64,000 bases of DNA from CAIWHR01 sp963724975. Lineage in GTDB: Bacteria > Pseudomonadota > Gammaproteobacteria > Burkholderiales > Casimicrobiaceae. Below the pieces are notes generated by a model that was not told the origin of the DNA, did not search any database, and saw only the letters and a list, made by a program, of their open reading frames with translations. Positions 36,632 to 46,404 of the stretch are shown here, piece by piece. The position numbers and the translations under genes are program-made. The stretch spans positions 62,001-126,000 of the forward strand of contig CAVRXB010000008.1 in NCBI GenBank assembly GCA_963724975.1, written 5' to 3'. Position 1 is the stretch's first letter. Every line of letters begins with the position of its first letter.

Positions 36632-37070
36632 CGGAATGGTCAGGGGCCGCGCCGGCCGAAAGCTAAAGCGAGTCTGAGCGAATCTTGTCGAGGCGCCATC
36701 GTCGAGCCGTTGACTCTGGATGCACTGCGACAGCTAATCGCCACGCTAACGGAGACGCCGAAGGACATGACTGTTCATTGAGAGTGCCGCGAGCACCGGC
36801 ACCCGGCTCGCAACGTCGGGCGCTCTTCTCAAGGTTGCTGTGCCGCGCATTTGCCACGTCTGGCGCCGGCCGCAGCACGGCGCCCTGATCTTCTCCACGG
36901 TCGTTCGGGAACGCATTTCATTCTTCCCGAACGCGGTCGAATTCCCTTGCTATTCAATGTCAATGCGTTCATACGTGAGATGCTCCCCGCGAATCCTCGC
37001 GGGAGAACTCTACGGCCAGCGACAAAGCACGACCTCTTTCTGGCGGGGATCAAAATAGAGGAAGGAGAGT
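36632..37070. other. 439-bp stretch with gene fragments only
   Basis: A frame ending at 36780 reads LTLDALRQLIATLTETPKDM-TVH-stop without a start codon, and another near 36890-37050 reads FILPERGRIPLLFNVNAFIR. Both look like remnants. No operator copy. Confidence 0.4.
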
Positions 37071-37175
37071 ATGAGCATCCAAACGTTTGGGACTCTGCTG
37101 ATTCTGGTCGGAGTCATCCTTGGCATGGTGCTGATAATCCGCATAGCGATTGCCCCCTCTGACAAAGGGAAATGA
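37071..37175 (+). CDS. Very small single-span membrane peptide (34 aa)
   Basis: MSIQTFGTLLILVGVILGMV, then LIIRIAIAPSDKGK: one transmembrane helix and a Lys-rich end. GAGGAAGGAGAG lies directly upstream, an excellent ribosome site. It is shorter than typical calling limits. Confidence 0.6.
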   Translation: MSIQTFGTLLILVGVILGMVLIIRIAIAPSDKGK

Positions 37176-37240
37176 ATAGCTGGCGAGGAAAGGAAGCAAA
37201 TGCAGCGGCGTAGCGGCCAACTGCAGCGCTCGAACGGCGG

Positions 37241-37405
37241 GTGTGGCAGTTGATCGACGACATACGACAGGCACTGCGCTTAGGCGAGCCCGAGACCGTC
37301 GACGCGATCGACCAGCTAGAGTTGGGTGCCCGCGCGCTTCGCCGCGAACAACAAGGTCGTGTGGAAGACGCCGACCGTCACCGCGAGGCCGACGACGAGG
37401 GCTAG
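37241..37405 (+). CDS. Possible small acidic/basic helical protein (54 aa)
   Basis: GTG start without a clear ribosome site. VWQLIDDIRQALRLGEPETV, DAIDQLELGARALRREQQGR and VEDADRHREADDEG. The composition is strongly helical and protein-like, so it is either a genuine small gene or the end of a broken one. A further short frame, 37416-37538 (MLRLRAFAERHEIASRYAEW), follows and is equally unplaced. Confidence 0.35.
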   Translation: MWQLIDDIRQALRLGEPETVDAIDQLELGARALRREQQGRVEDADRHREADDEG

Positions 37406-37693
37406 ATTCCCCGCGATGCTGCGTCTGCGCGCTTTCGCGGAGCGCCACGAGATTGCGTCGCGCTACGCTGAGTGGGAGATCATCGGCCCGCCAGAGCTAC
37501 GGCGGTCACTGGGCGCGGCGTTCAGCCCGTGGAAATAGATTCGGGGCGAATGGCCGCTAACGGCCATTTGCAGCCGGTCGGTACCGACTTCCCAGATTGC
37601 TTGGAAGCAGTCATTCCGGACACCGACATCGCACTCCCGTCTTCGCCAAGGGCTCCTTCGCGCTGGCCAGTGGGCCGTACAATCACGTGACCT

Positions 37694-38602
37694 ATGGAGC
37701 CAAAATCGCTCAAGCGGTACGCTTGGCTTTCTATTGCCGCCGCGTTGTCGACTATCTTGCTCAAGGGCATCGCGTGGAGGCTCACCGACTCTGTTGGTCT
37801 TCTATCAGATGCGATCGAGTCGTTTGTCAATTTGGCCGGCGCGCTCATGGCGCTAGGCATGTTGTCAGTGGCAGCCCGCCCTGCGGACGAAAGCCATGCG
37901 TATGGGCACACCAAGGCTGAGTATTTCTCCAGCGCCTTCGAGGGTTTTCTAATCCTCGGCGCAGCAGTCTGGATTGCCGTTGAAGCGGTCGAGCGGCTGC
38001 TCAATGCTCGACCGGTCCAAGCCGCGCCAATCGGTCTCGGCGTGGCGGTTTTGGCAACGATCGTCAATTTCGTCACGGCTCGCATCCTGATGACTGTCGG
38101 CCGCAAGTCCAGGTCGATTACTTTGGAAGCGGATGCGCATCATTTGCTCACTGATGTTTGGACCTCGATTGGCGTGATCGCGGGCGTCGCCTTGGTGTGG
38201 CTGACGGGTTGGCTGTGGCTCGATCCAACAATCGCACTCCTGGTTGCCGCAAATATTGTCTGGACCGGTTGGCACCTGATGCATCGCTCCGCCGCAGGCC
38301 TGATGGATGCCTCACTGCCAGTTTCGGAGCTCAAGCAAGTCGAGGCGATTCTCGCTTCCTACCGCCAGAAAGGATTGGAGTTCCACGCTTTACGCACGCG
38401 ACAAGCGGGTGCGCGTACGTTTATCACGCTGCATGTCCTGGTTCCTGGTACCTGGACGGTCCAACAGGGACATGACTGGTCGGAGCGAATCGAAGCCGAT
38501 CTTCGAAGGGCGTTGCCAGGTGTGCACGTGACGACGCACCTCGAGCCGAAGGAAGATCCGGTCTCTATGGTCGACCAGGAACTTGATCGCCCGCAAAACT
38601 GA
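37694..38602 (+). CDS. Cation diffusion facilitator (CDF) transporter
   Basis: 302 residues with six spans and the CDF metal sites: LLSDAIESFVNL in the second span, HAYGHTKAEYFSS between spans, and ADAHHLLTDVWTSIGVIAGV in the fifth. A cytoplasmic C-terminal domain (FHALRTRQAGARTFITLHVL) binds a regulatory metal. It exports a divalent metal such as Zn, Co, Fe or Mn by H+ antiport; which one cannot be read from sequence. Last gene before the IS30 element. Confidence 0.9.
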   Translation: MEPKSLKRYAWLSIAAALSTILLKGIAWRLTDSVGLLSDAIESFVNLAGALMALGMLSVAARPADESHAYGHTKAEYFSSAFEGFLILGAAVWIAVEAVERLLNARPVQAAPIGLGVAVLATIVNFVTARILMTVGRKSRSITLEADAHHLLTDVWTSIGVIAGVALVWLTGWLWLDPTIALLVAANIVWTGWHLMHRSAAGLMDASLPVSELKQVEAILASYRQKGLEFHALRTRQAGARTFITLHVLVPGTWTVQQGHDWSERIEADLRRALPGVHVTTHLEPKEDPVSMVDQELDRPQN

Positions 38603-38679
38603 TCCATAGGATGGCGCTAACGTCCGCTTTGTCGCCGCAAAATGATGGCTTTCCGGAAGGTGGACGGACCGCTTCGGGT

Positions 38680-38705
38680 GGCGGATTCAACCGGTCAACG
38701 CAACA
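38680..38705 (+). repeat. IS30 terminal inverted repeat, left
   Basis: 26 bases, starting GGCGGATTCAACCGGTCAAC. It matches the other end with about three differences. Confidence 0.8.
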
Positions 38706-39847
38706 GCCTGATGAAATCGCTCAGCTGGAGTTTCGTATTGCAGCGTTTTCCTTGGTCGTTCGTTGAGGCGCCGAGCGATCGCGTTGAGCTTGGATTGCGA
38801 ATACGCTGAGAGATCGATCCCTTTTGGCAGATATTGCCTCAGTAGGCCATTCGCATTCTCGTTCGATCCGCGCTGCCAGGGACTCCGAGGATCACAGAAA
38901 TAGACCTTGATGTCGGTGGCCAGCGTAAAGCGTTGATGGTCGGCCATCTCTTTGCCGCGGTCCCAAGTCAGCGATTGGTACAGCTCGTGGGGCAGTTTGT
39001 GTGCGTGCTTAATCAGAGCGTTAACGACTGTCTCCGTATCCTTCTTTCCCACCTTCGCGAGCATCACGTAGCGTGATTGACGTTCAACGAGTGTCGCGAT
39101 CTGGCTGTTCTTGCTGCCGAACAACAGGTCACCTTCCCAGTGGCCAGGAAGCGCGCGGTCTTCGACTGCGGGAGGACGCTCGCTGATCGATACCGCATCA
39201 GTGATTTGCCCGTGGATGCTGGTCTTTTGGGTATGGTGGCGCGAACGACGCATGCCTCGAGTGCGCCGCAAGTGCGCCATCAGCTCCTTCTTCAGAGCGC
39301 CGCGTGCCTGGATGAACAGGCTGCGATAGATCGTCTCGTGGGACACCTGAAGGGCTTCGTCCTCGGGGTTGGAACGCTTCAGCCAGCCGGCAACCTGCTC
39401 GGGCGACCACTCCAGGCGCAGTTTGCTTGCCACGAGTTGGGCCAGCTCTCGGTTCTGCACCAGTCTACAGACCTTCGGGCGACGGCCTCGATCCCACGCC
39501 GCCTGGTCGGCCTGGCTGGCCCGGTAGCCTTGCGGGCCATCGTTGCGTCGAATCTCGCGACTGATCGTAGACGGCGCGCGGCCGAGCGCCGCCGCGATAG
39601 CGCGGGTCGAGCGACCTTCCACTACACCGCGCGAAATCTCCTCACGCTCGATCAACCTCAACGCCGACCTTGACCGGTGCCGCTCGGCTGGGCGGATCCC
39701 GCCAGACTCAGCCAGAATGCGGTGTACCGACGAGTGATACCGATCAAACAGTCGGGCAATCTGATGGAGCGTCTCACCCTTCCGCCAATGCTCCCACATG
39801 AGTGCCCGTTGGCTGGCCGAGTAGTAAATGCGCGGTCTTCTCTTCAT
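38687..39847 (-). CDS. IS30-family transposase (DDE)
   Basis: 386 residues from MKRRPRIYYSASQRALMWEH. An N-terminal helix-turn-helix (GRSTRAIAAALGRAPSTISR) is followed by the DDE catalytic core: HWEGDLLFG (first Asp), LTWDRGKEM (second Asp) and SNENANGLLRQYLPKG (Glu). It ends AERFHQAVALTG. Complete and probably functional. The open frame upstream of the chosen ATG runs through the terminal repeat and is not coding. Confidence 0.95.
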   Translation of the reverse strand: MKRRPRIYYSASQRALMWEHWRKGETLHQIARLFDRYHSSVHRILAESGGIRPAERHRSRSALRLIEREEISRGVVEGRSTRAIAAALGRAPSTISREIRRNDGPQGYRASQADQAAWDRGRRPKVCRLVQNRELAQLVASKLRLEWSPEQVAGWLKRSNPEDEALQVSHETIYRSLFIQARGALKKELMAHLRRTRGMRRSRHHTQKTSIHGQITDAVSISERPPAVEDRALPGHWEGDLLFGSKNSQIATLVERQSRYVMLAKVGKKDTETVVNALIKHAHKLPHELYQSLTWDRGKEMADHQRFTLATDIKVYFCDPRSPWQRGSNENANGLLRQYLPKGIDLSAYSQSKLNAIARRLNERPRKTLQYETPAERFHQAVALTG

Positions 39848-39882
39848 CTGCAACACTCCTTTCGCCGCAATGGCGTCTAGTG

Positions 39883-39908
39883 TGTTGCATCGACCGGTTG
39901 ATTCCGCC
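39883..39908 (-). repeat. IS30 terminal inverted repeat, right
   Basis: Read on the reverse strand it begins GGCGGAATCAACCGGTCGAT, the counterpart of the left end. Confidence 0.8.
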
Positions 39909-40043
39909 GCCACAGCCAGTCGTAGCACCTCGGCGCCCGAAGGGGCCGCTAACCGACCAAACGGCCAGTCAGGAAGGGTTGCACGTCTACGTCGTTGATA
40001 GCGGTTATGATGCAATCAGGTAGAGCGCTGACCGGAGGGAGTC

Positions 40044-41939
40044 TTGGCGCGGGACCAGCGACGACTGGCGGCAATCGTCTCGCTCGATGTGGCCGGTTAC
40101 TCGCGCCTCATGGGCACGGACGACAGCGGCACCTTAGCGGCGCTGAAAGGCCACCGGCGGGAACTGATAGACCCCAAGATCGCAGAACATGACGGCCGCA
40201 TCGTCAAGACGACCGGCGACGGTCTGTTGCTAGAGTTCCCGAGCGTCGTCGATGCGGTGCGCTGCGCAGTTGATGTGCAGCGGGGCATGGCCGAGCGCAA
40301 CGCAGACATTGCCCCGGATCAGCGACTCGACTTTCGTATCGGCATCAATGTGGGTGACATCATCATTGATGGCGACGACATTTTTGGCGACGGTGTGAAC
40401 GTCGCCGCGCGCCTTCAGACATTGGCCGAGCCTGGAGGGATCTGCGTCAGCCGTGTAGTGCGCGATCAGGTGCTCGACAAGTTGAGCTTTACCTTCGACG
40501 ACCTTGGGTCGCAGCAAGTCAAGAACATCGCGCGGCCCGTTGATGCGTATCGGGTGGACCTTGGCAGCGTAGCGCCGCAAGCGCGGAGCCGCAGTCAAAG
40601 GCGCTGGCAGCGCCTGACGCGTGTGCTTGGGTGGCGGTCGCTCGCCGCTGGCGTTCTCGCGATCGGTCTCGCCGGCATTGCGATGTGGACGCTGCCCCAG
40701 TTCTGGAAACAGGTACCGGCCCCTACGCCGCCAGCATTGTCGGTCGCGATTGTGCCTTTAGTTGCACCGCATGGCGACGCCGACGCGTCGCGGTTTGCGG
40801 AGGCGTTGACCCGCGATCTCATGACCAGACTCCCCCGCAAGCGTGCGGACGGCCGGGCGCTCGTGGTTTCTGGTCGTTCCAGCCGGGCTGGTGCCAATAC
40901 CACGATCGACGTGCGCGAATTGGGGCGCAGCCTCAATGTTCGGTATGTGCTCGAGGGCGACGTGATCCGCGGCGGGGATGGAGAGACTGTGAATCTGCGG
41001 CTCGTCAAGGCAGCAACGGGCGAGCAGGTCTGGTCCGAGCGGGATACCTTGCAGGATTCCGATGTTTCGGCCCAGTCGTCGGCCAGGCTCTGGGACCTGA
41101 TCAAGCGATTGCGCACCGCGCTCATCCGCGCCGAGACCCAACGCCTCTTGGCCCAGCCGCTTTCCAGTCTGAGCGCGCCGGAACTCGTATTACGCGCCTG
41201 GGCGGTGTGGGAGAAGGACGCATCCCTTGCCGGAACCATCGAAGCGCTCAAGCTGGTGGACGAGGCTTTGCGTCTCGATCCCAATCTCGTCCCCGCACTG
41301 ACTTCACGAGCCACGCTTATAAATTTTGAAGCTGACGTCGATCCCAATCAGGACCGCGATCGCATTGGACGCGAACAGGACGAACTTACGGCGCGGGCGG
41401 TTAACCTGGACCCGAGCGACCCTTCAGCATGGGGATGGCGTGCCGTCGCGCTGGAATATCTCGGAAGATGGGATGCCGCGCTCGAAGCCAGCGACAAAGC
41501 GATCAAACTGGAACCGTACAACAGCAGCTATTACCTACGCCGGGCTTGGGTCATGAACATGATGGGGCGACCTGCCGAATCATTGGCACTCGTCGATCGA
41601 GCGCTCGCCTTGGATCCGGCCAACGTTGGCGGGGCGATGCGTATGGCGTGCGAGGCGCACTTGTTGGCTGGGCAAGCGGCAGAGGCGATTGCAACCTGCG
41701 AGAAGGCCGCAAGTCTCGACAATGATTGGATGAACAACCTGTTTCTCGCAGCCGCGTACGCCAATCACGGCGATATGGCCAAGGCGGCCGCCGCCAAGGC
41801 CGACGCATTGCGTACGGTGCCCGGCTACACCATCGCGCAACTGCGAGCCAAGCGTTATTCGGACCACCCCGAATACCTGAAGCTAGCGGACAAATACTGG
41901 TATGAAGGACTGCGGAAGTCTGGGATTCCAGAGAAGTAA
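40044..41939 (+). CDS. Class III adenylate/guanylate cyclase with TolB-like and TPR regions, paralogue 1
   Basis: 631 residues. TTG start 5 bases after GGAGG. The cyclase domain spans residues 1-175: LAAIVSLDVAGYSRLMGTDD (first metal Asp), KTTGDGLLLEFPSVVDAVRC (second metal Asp), IGINVGDIIIDGDDIFGDGV and NVAARLQTLAEPGGIC. A single span (about 200-222) is followed by a TolB-like/FlgO segment (SLNVRYVLEGDVIRGGDGET) and TPR-type helical repeats to the end. Such proteins are common in Rhizobiales and Betaproteobacteria. The catalytic residues appear intact. Nearly the same N-terminus as the gene at 48393. Confidence 0.85.
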   Translation: MARDQRRLAAIVSLDVAGYSRLMGTDDSGTLAALKGHRRELIDPKIAEHDGRIVKTTGDGLLLEFPSVVDAVRCAVDVQRGMAERNADIAPDQRLDFRIGINVGDIIIDGDDIFGDGVNVAARLQTLAEPGGICVSRVVRDQVLDKLSFTFDDLGSQQVKNIARPVDAYRVDLGSVAPQARSRSQRRWQRLTRVLGWRSLAAGVLAIGLAGIAMWTLPQFWKQVPAPTPPALSVAIVPLVAPHGDADASRFAEALTRDLMTRLPRKRADGRALVVSGRSSRAGANTTIDVRELGRSLNVRYVLEGDVIRGGDGETVNLRLVKAATGEQVWSERDTLQDSDVSAQSSARLWDLIKRLRTALIRAETQRLLAQPLSSLSAPELVLRAWAVWEKDASLAGTIEALKLVDEALRLDPNLVPALTSRATLINFEADVDPNQDRDRIGREQDELTARAVNLDPSDPSAWGWRAVALEYLGRWDAALEASDKAIKLEPYNSSYYLRRAWVMNMMGRPAESLALVDRALALDPANVGGAMRMACEAHLLAGQAAEAIATCEKAASLDNDWMNNLFLAAAYANHGDMAKAAAAKADALRTVPGYTIAQLRAKRYSDHPEYLKLADKYWYEGLRKSGIPEK

Positions 41940-42100
41940 GAAGCCCGACGTCGAGTTTATTGCGGGCCGCGCAAGGTAGGGCCCGCAGATCTCGCAAACG
42001 ATTTGATGGACGCCGTTCCCCGTTCAGCGAAGTGCGCAAACGTCCGCTTCTCAAGCGCATGACAGACTGTAATGGGTCGTTAGCAGACCACTCGCGGCTC

Positions 42101-43156
42101 CTAGAAGATCCAGAGATCGCGGCGTGGCAATTCCAGCCACTGGCGGCCGGGCGGAAGTGGCTCGGTGCCATATGCGCGCAACCGGTTGGCACCCAGCGCG
42201 AACAGGTGCTCCCACTTGTCGCCGAGGTACATCGACGTCGTGAGATCGACTTCGAGCCGATTCTCGCCGGGACCGTTGGCAATCCGGATGCGTTCGAGTC
42301 GAATCATCGCGGTGCCGTTTCCGCCTGATGTGGCGCCGCGTATCGCGGTGCCCCAGAGGGCAAAGCCTTCGCCCTGAAGCAACGCGTTGCCGTCACGGAC
42401 TTCGGCAACCCGGCCTGCGAGCCGGTTGTTGCTGCCCATGAAATCGGCAGCAAACAGTGTCGTGGGGCTGCCATACATTTGCTGCGGCGTTCCCTGCTGC
42501 TCGATGCGGCCCTCGTTCAGCAGCAGAATCCGATCCGACATCGCGAGTGCCTCGCCCTGGTCGTGCGTCACGCACAACGCCGACAGCTGCAGCCGGACGA
42601 TCAGCTCGCGCAGCCACGCTCGCGCTTCCTCGCGCAATTTGGCGTCGAGGTTTGACAGCGGCTCATCGAGCAGAATCACCGGCGGGTTGTAGACGAGCGC
42701 GCGAGCAAGCGCCACTCTCTGCTGCTGTCCGCCGGAAAGCTGGTGCGGAAACCGGCCGCCCAGGTGCCCGAGCGAAAGCTGGTCGAGCACGTTCTTTACG
42801 CGTGTCGATACGTCGCCCGCGCTCACGTTGCGCAGCTTGAGCCCATACGCGACGTTGTCGGATACGGTCTTGTGCGGCCACAATGCGTAGGACTGGAACA
42901 CGAGGCCGAGATTGCGGCCTTCGGCGGGGACGTCGATCTCCTTCGCGCCGTCGAAGACGACCTTGTCGCCGACTCGAATCGTTCCTTCGGAGGGCTGCTC
43001 GAGTCCCGCGACCGCGCGCAAGATCGTCGTCTTGCCGCTACCCGAAGGTCCGAGCAGCGCGACCACTTCGCCGCGCTCGAGCGTCAGCGAGACGCCCTTG
43101 AGAATTGGATTGTCGCCGTAGGCGAGCCTGACATTGTCGACGGTGAGTTCGGACAT
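42101..43156 (-). CDS. ABC transporter ATP-binding protein, Fe(III)/2-aminoethylphosphonate type
   Basis: 351 residues: Walker A LLGPSGSGKTT, Q-loop LVFQSYALWP, signature LSGGQQQRVALARAL, Walker B VILLDEPLSNLD, and a C-terminal TOBE-like part (RLERIRIANGPGENRLEVDL). Cytoplasmic energiser of the importer encoded upstream by the permease (gap 21 bp) and binding protein genes. PotA/FbpC class. Confidence 0.9.
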   Translation of the reverse strand: MSELTVDNVRLAYGDNPILKGVSLTLERGEVVALLGPSGSGKTTILRAVAGLEQPSEGTIRVGDKVVFDGAKEIDVPAEGRNLGLVFQSYALWPHKTVSDNVAYGLKLRNVSAGDVSTRVKNVLDQLSLGHLGGRFPHQLSGGQQQRVALARALVYNPPVILLDEPLSNLDAKLREEARAWLRELIVRLQLSALCVTHDQGEALAMSDRILLLNEGRIEQQGTPQQMYGSPTTLFAADFMGSNNRLAGRVAEVRDGNALLQGEGFALWGTAIRGATSGGNGTAMIRLERIRIANGPGENRLEVDLTTSMYLGDKWEHLFALGANRLRAYGTEPLPPGRQWLELPRRDLWIF

Positions 43157-43177
43157 GGAGGAATCCCGAAAATGAGT

Positions 43178-44860
43178 TCAGTCGCGCAGCTTCACACCGA
43201 AGCGCAGAGCGATTGCGAGGCCGATGCCGACCAGCACGACATTAATGAGGGAGAGCGCCGCGACCACGTCGATAGCGCCGCCTTGCCACAATGACACGAG
43301 TTGCGCGCCGATGACTTCGGTACCCGGGGCGAGCAGGTAGACACCGGTCGAGTATTCGCGCTCGAAGATCATGAATACAAGCAGCCACGATGCGAGCAAC
43401 CCGGGTCGAATCAGCGGCAACGTAATCTGCCGCGACACCATCGCGCGCGTGGCGCCCGCAGATCTCGCCGCTTCCTCGAGCTCGGTCGACACCTGCAGCA
43501 GCGACGACGAGATGAGCCGCATTCCATAGGCGAGCCAGACCACGGTGTAGGCGAGCCACATGCTGAAGATCGTCGTCCTAAGCGGCGTCAGCGGCGGAAA
43601 GAACAGGAACACCCAGAGGAAGGCGAGCCCCGCCAGCAGTCCCGGCACCGCGCGCGGGACAAGCACGAGGTAGTCGACGAACCGCGACCAGCCGTCGTTG
43701 CGCCGGTGCGTGGCAAACCCAATCGCCGTGTAGCACGCCACCGCAATCGCGCCGCCGACAGTGCCTATCAGGATCGTGTTCCAGATCGCGCGCAGGTTCG
43801 TAGGTTCATCCCACACCGACAGGAAATTATCGAAAGTGAACACTTCGGCAAGATGTGCGCCATATCCCCAGTTCGAGACGAACGCGCGCAGCGTGACGCC
43901 GGAAAGCGGAACGATGACGCCGACGAACAACCACAGGCCGATCAATGCGGCGGCGACCCATTTCCAGCGGCGCAACGGCAGTTCGCGCATCCGTCCCGCC
44001 TTGCCTTTGATCGTCGCGTACTTGCGCGCGTTCTGCAGCAGATAGCGCTGCAGCAGCACGAGTGGGAATGTCACGGCGACAATGCAGATCGCCACCGCGG
44101 CCATCAGGTGATAGGACGGCGTGCCGAGCTTGTTGGTCAGCTTGTAGAGGTAGGTCGACAGCACGAGGTGGCCTTCGGGGTCGCCGAGGACAAGCGGCAG
44201 GCCGAACAGCTCGAAGCCAAGGAAGAAAACGAGCACCGCGGCGAAGAGCAGCGCCGGCATGATGAGAGGCAGGCTGACCGTCGCGGCGACACGGAACGGC
44301 GAAGCGCCCGCGACGCGTGCGGCTTCTTCGACGTCCGAGCCCAGGCTCTTCAACGCGGCGGACGCGTAGACGTAGACGTTGGGGACGTGCAGCAATCCGG
44401 CGATGAAGCCGATCGCGAAGAGAGAGTAAATGCCCCAGGGCGCGCCGCCGAAGAGATCGGTCACCCATACCGTGTAAAACCCGACCGGCCCGGCGGCGAC
44501 GACGTAGCCGAAGGCAAGGACCATCGGCGACACGAAGCTCGGCACGAGGATCAGCGGCTCGATCCAGCGCTTCGCCGGCAGATCGGTGCGCTCCATCAGG
44601 AACGCGAGCAGGCTGCCGAGCGGTACGGCGATGACTACCATCATCGTCGCGAGGATGATCGAGTTGAGGAACGAGACCCAGAAGTCTGGATCGGCGAAGA
44701 TGAATTCGTATGCTTCGAAGCCGACTGTCTTGCGCGGATCGAAGAACGGCGCGGTGAGAAAGCTCTGGTAGAAAATCAGCAGCAGCGGCGCCAGCACCGC
44801 CGCGGCGGTCACCAGGATGGTGAGACCGCGCGGGAACGCCGCGAGCGTCGCGGTGCGCAT
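43178..44860 (-). CDS. ABC transporter permease, fused double-domain (FbpB type)
   Basis: 560 residues with two homologous six-span halves, each with an EAA-type loop (DVEEAARVAGASPFRVAATV and LEEAARSAGATRAMVSRQIT). This arrangement is typical of Fe(III)/sulfate/spermidine-like importers. The long open frame on the opposite strand is its shadow. Confidence 0.9.
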   Translation of the reverse strand: MRTATLAAFPRGLTILVTAAAVLAPLLLIFYQSFLTAPFFDPRKTVGFEAYEFIFADPDFWVSFLNSIILATMMVVIAVPLGSLLAFLMERTDLPAKRWIEPLILVPSFVSPMVLAFGYVVAAGPVGFYTVWVTDLFGGAPWGIYSLFAIGFIAGLLHVPNVYVYASAALKSLGSDVEEAARVAGASPFRVAATVSLPLIMPALLFAAVLVFFLGFELFGLPLVLGDPEGHLVLSTYLYKLTNKLGTPSYHLMAAVAICIVAVTFPLVLLQRYLLQNARKYATIKGKAGRMRELPLRRWKWVAAALIGLWLFVGVIVPLSGVTLRAFVSNWGYGAHLAEVFTFDNFLSVWDEPTNLRAIWNTILIGTVGGAIAVACYTAIGFATHRRNDGWSRFVDYLVLVPRAVPGLLAGLAFLWVFLFFPPLTPLRTTIFSMWLAYTVVWLAYGMRLISSSLLQVSTELEEAARSAGATRAMVSRQITLPLIRPGLLASWLLVFMIFEREYSTGVYLLAPGTEVIGAQLVSLWQGGAIDVVAALSLINVVLVGIGLAIALRFGVKLRD

Positions 44861-44890
44861 CGGTGTTGCCCGAAAACCCGTGTTACGTAT

Positions 44891-45988
44891 TTATTTTCCG
44901 CCGCCCGCAGCGAGCGTCGCTTTCCAGTCGGCGAGAAACTCGAGGCGCTTTTTCGCGTCGAGGTAGCCGACGATTTCCGCCGAGACGGGAATCGGCTTGA
45001 TGTTCGGTCCAAGCTGCTTGGCGAGCGACGCCGCCGTGAATTCGGCGTCGACGTCGCTCCTGATGGCAAACAACTCGACATCGCCGCCGATCAGCTTCTG
45101 ACCGCGCTGCGACAGGATGTAATCAGTCCACAGCTTGGCGGCGTTCGGGTTCTTCGCGTTCTTGCCGATGAACATCACGCGCGAGAGCACGAGCGTGTAG
45201 TCCTTTGGCAGCACGACACCCAGCGCCTGATCCTTCTTCGCGCGGACGAGGGCGTAGGAGCCAAGCACGTTGTAGCCCAGCAGGTGCTCGCCCGAGGACA
45301 CCTTTTCGAGCATGTTGCCGGTACTCGAGTACACGCGATAGTTCGACGCGCCGAATCCTTTTTCGAGATCCTTCATTCCGGGAAAATATTTCGTGTCCTG
45401 CACGACGAACATGAAGCCAACTCCACTCTTCTCGATGTCGTATGTCGTGACCTTGCCCTTGAACTTGTCGGCCTTGGTGGTGATGAGCTTCGCGAACGCC
45501 GCATGGTCCTGCGGTACCTCATCCGCCGCGACCAGCCGCTTGTTGTAGATGAATACGGCGGGCTCGTAGGTCGTCCCATACGCCTGGCTCTTGTACGTGG
45601 CCCAGCTCGGCAGCTTGCCTGCTTCCGGCGATGCGTACGTCAGCGCATGTCCGTCGTCGACGAGCTTCACCTGCAGGTCCATGGCGGAGCTCCACATCAC
45701 GTCCGCGGAGCCCTGGCCCGATGCGACCTCGGCGATGAAGCGGTTGTACATCTCGGTCGAATTCATGTCGTTGTACTCGACCTTGATGCCCGGATAGAGC
45801 GCCTGAAAATCTTTCACCAGCGGCTGGGCCGCCTTCGTGTCGAGCGCGCTGTAGATGACGACTTTGCCTTCCTTGTTGGCGGCGGCGATCGTCTGAGCGT
45901 AGTCGGCGGGATATCCGACAGGCACGGTTTGCGCGAGCGCGCCACCCGCCGCAGCGGCAACTGCGAAGACAAGTATGCGGGCAAGCAT
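44891..45988 (-). CDS. Periplasmic substrate-binding protein of the Fe(III)-type importer
   Basis: 365 residues from the ATG of MLARILVFAVAAAAGGALAQ (signal peptide), 7 bases after GGAGG. The mature part has the FbpA/AfuA fold: KEGKVVIYSALDTKAAQPLV, FQALYPGIKVEYNDMNSTEM and SGQGSADVMWSSAMDLQVKL. The bound ligand (iron, phosphonate or a carboxylate) is not fixed by the sequence; the two-Tyr ferric site cannot be confirmed by eye. First gene of the operon; no Fur box was seen upstream. Confidence 0.85.
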   Translation of the reverse strand: MLARILVFAVAAAAGGALAQTVPVGYPADYAQTIAAANKEGKVVIYSALDTKAAQPLVKDFQALYPGIKVEYNDMNSTEMYNRFIAEVASGQGSADVMWSSAMDLQVKLVDDGHALTYASPEAGKLPSWATYKSQAYGTTYEPAVFIYNKRLVAADEVPQDHAAFAKLITTKADKFKGKVTTYDIEKSGVGFMFVVQDTKYFPGMKDLEKGFGASNYRVYSSTGNMLEKVSSGEHLLGYNVLGSYALVRAKKDQALGVVLPKDYTLVLSRVMFIGKNAKNPNAAKLWTDYILSQRGQKLIGGDVELFAIRSDVDAEFTAASLAKQLGPNIKPIPVSAEIVGYLDAKKRLEFLADWKATLAAGGGK

Positions 45989-46258
45989 GAGAGTTCCTCC
46001 AGGATCGGCAGCGATCGCTGTCGCAATGCGGCGATTATAGGCGCGGCGAGCGGCAACGTCCCAGCATCGAAGATGGAATTCGGGAGGGCAAGGGCCGTGC
46101 GCGAAGCGCTGGCCAATCACCTCGCGAAGATCTTTCAATTCAGGACCGAGACGGAATTGCTGCCTCAAGTCCTCCGCCCGACGCGGACGTAGGAAAAGAG
46201 AAAGCCACCCAACAGCGGTGGCCCGGAGTGTGGTGCGGAGTTTCTTGTCGGGAAAGAC

Positions 46259-46335
46259 TGGTCGGGGTGAGAGGATTTGAACCTCCGGCCTCTACGTCCC
46301 GAACGTAGCGCTCTACCAGGCTAAGCTACACCCCG
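46259..46335 (-). tRNA. tRNA-Pro(CGG)
   Basis: 77 bases including encoded CCA. Acceptor CGGGGTG pairs with CACCCCG; the T-arm GGAGGTTCAAATCCTC and the anticodon stem CTACG/CGTAG with loop TTCGGGA (anticodon CGG) are regular. Confidence 0.95.
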
Positions 46336-46404
46336 AAATGCCTTGCCTTTTGTGCCGCGACGGGAAATGAGTCTCCGCGGCGCTCGCGTTCCGATCGGCA
46401 CACC

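Larger units (their letters stand above)
38680..39908 (-). mobile_element. IS30-family insertion sequence
   Basis: 1,229 bp bounded by inverted repeats 38680-38705 and 39883-39908 (GGCGGATTCAACCGGTCAAC versus GGCGGAATCAACCGGTCGAT at the starts). It contains one complete transposase gene. No clear target duplication was seen. Confidence 0.85.

Noticed and set aside
38671..39917. Target-site duplication of the IS30 element
   Set aside because: The flanks (ending CTTCGGGT and starting GCCACAGC) do not match, so none is claimed.
43301..46192. 963-codon open frame on the plus strand
   Set aside because: It lies antisense to the ABC permease and binding-protein genes; open by high GC third positions, composition extreme, no domain.
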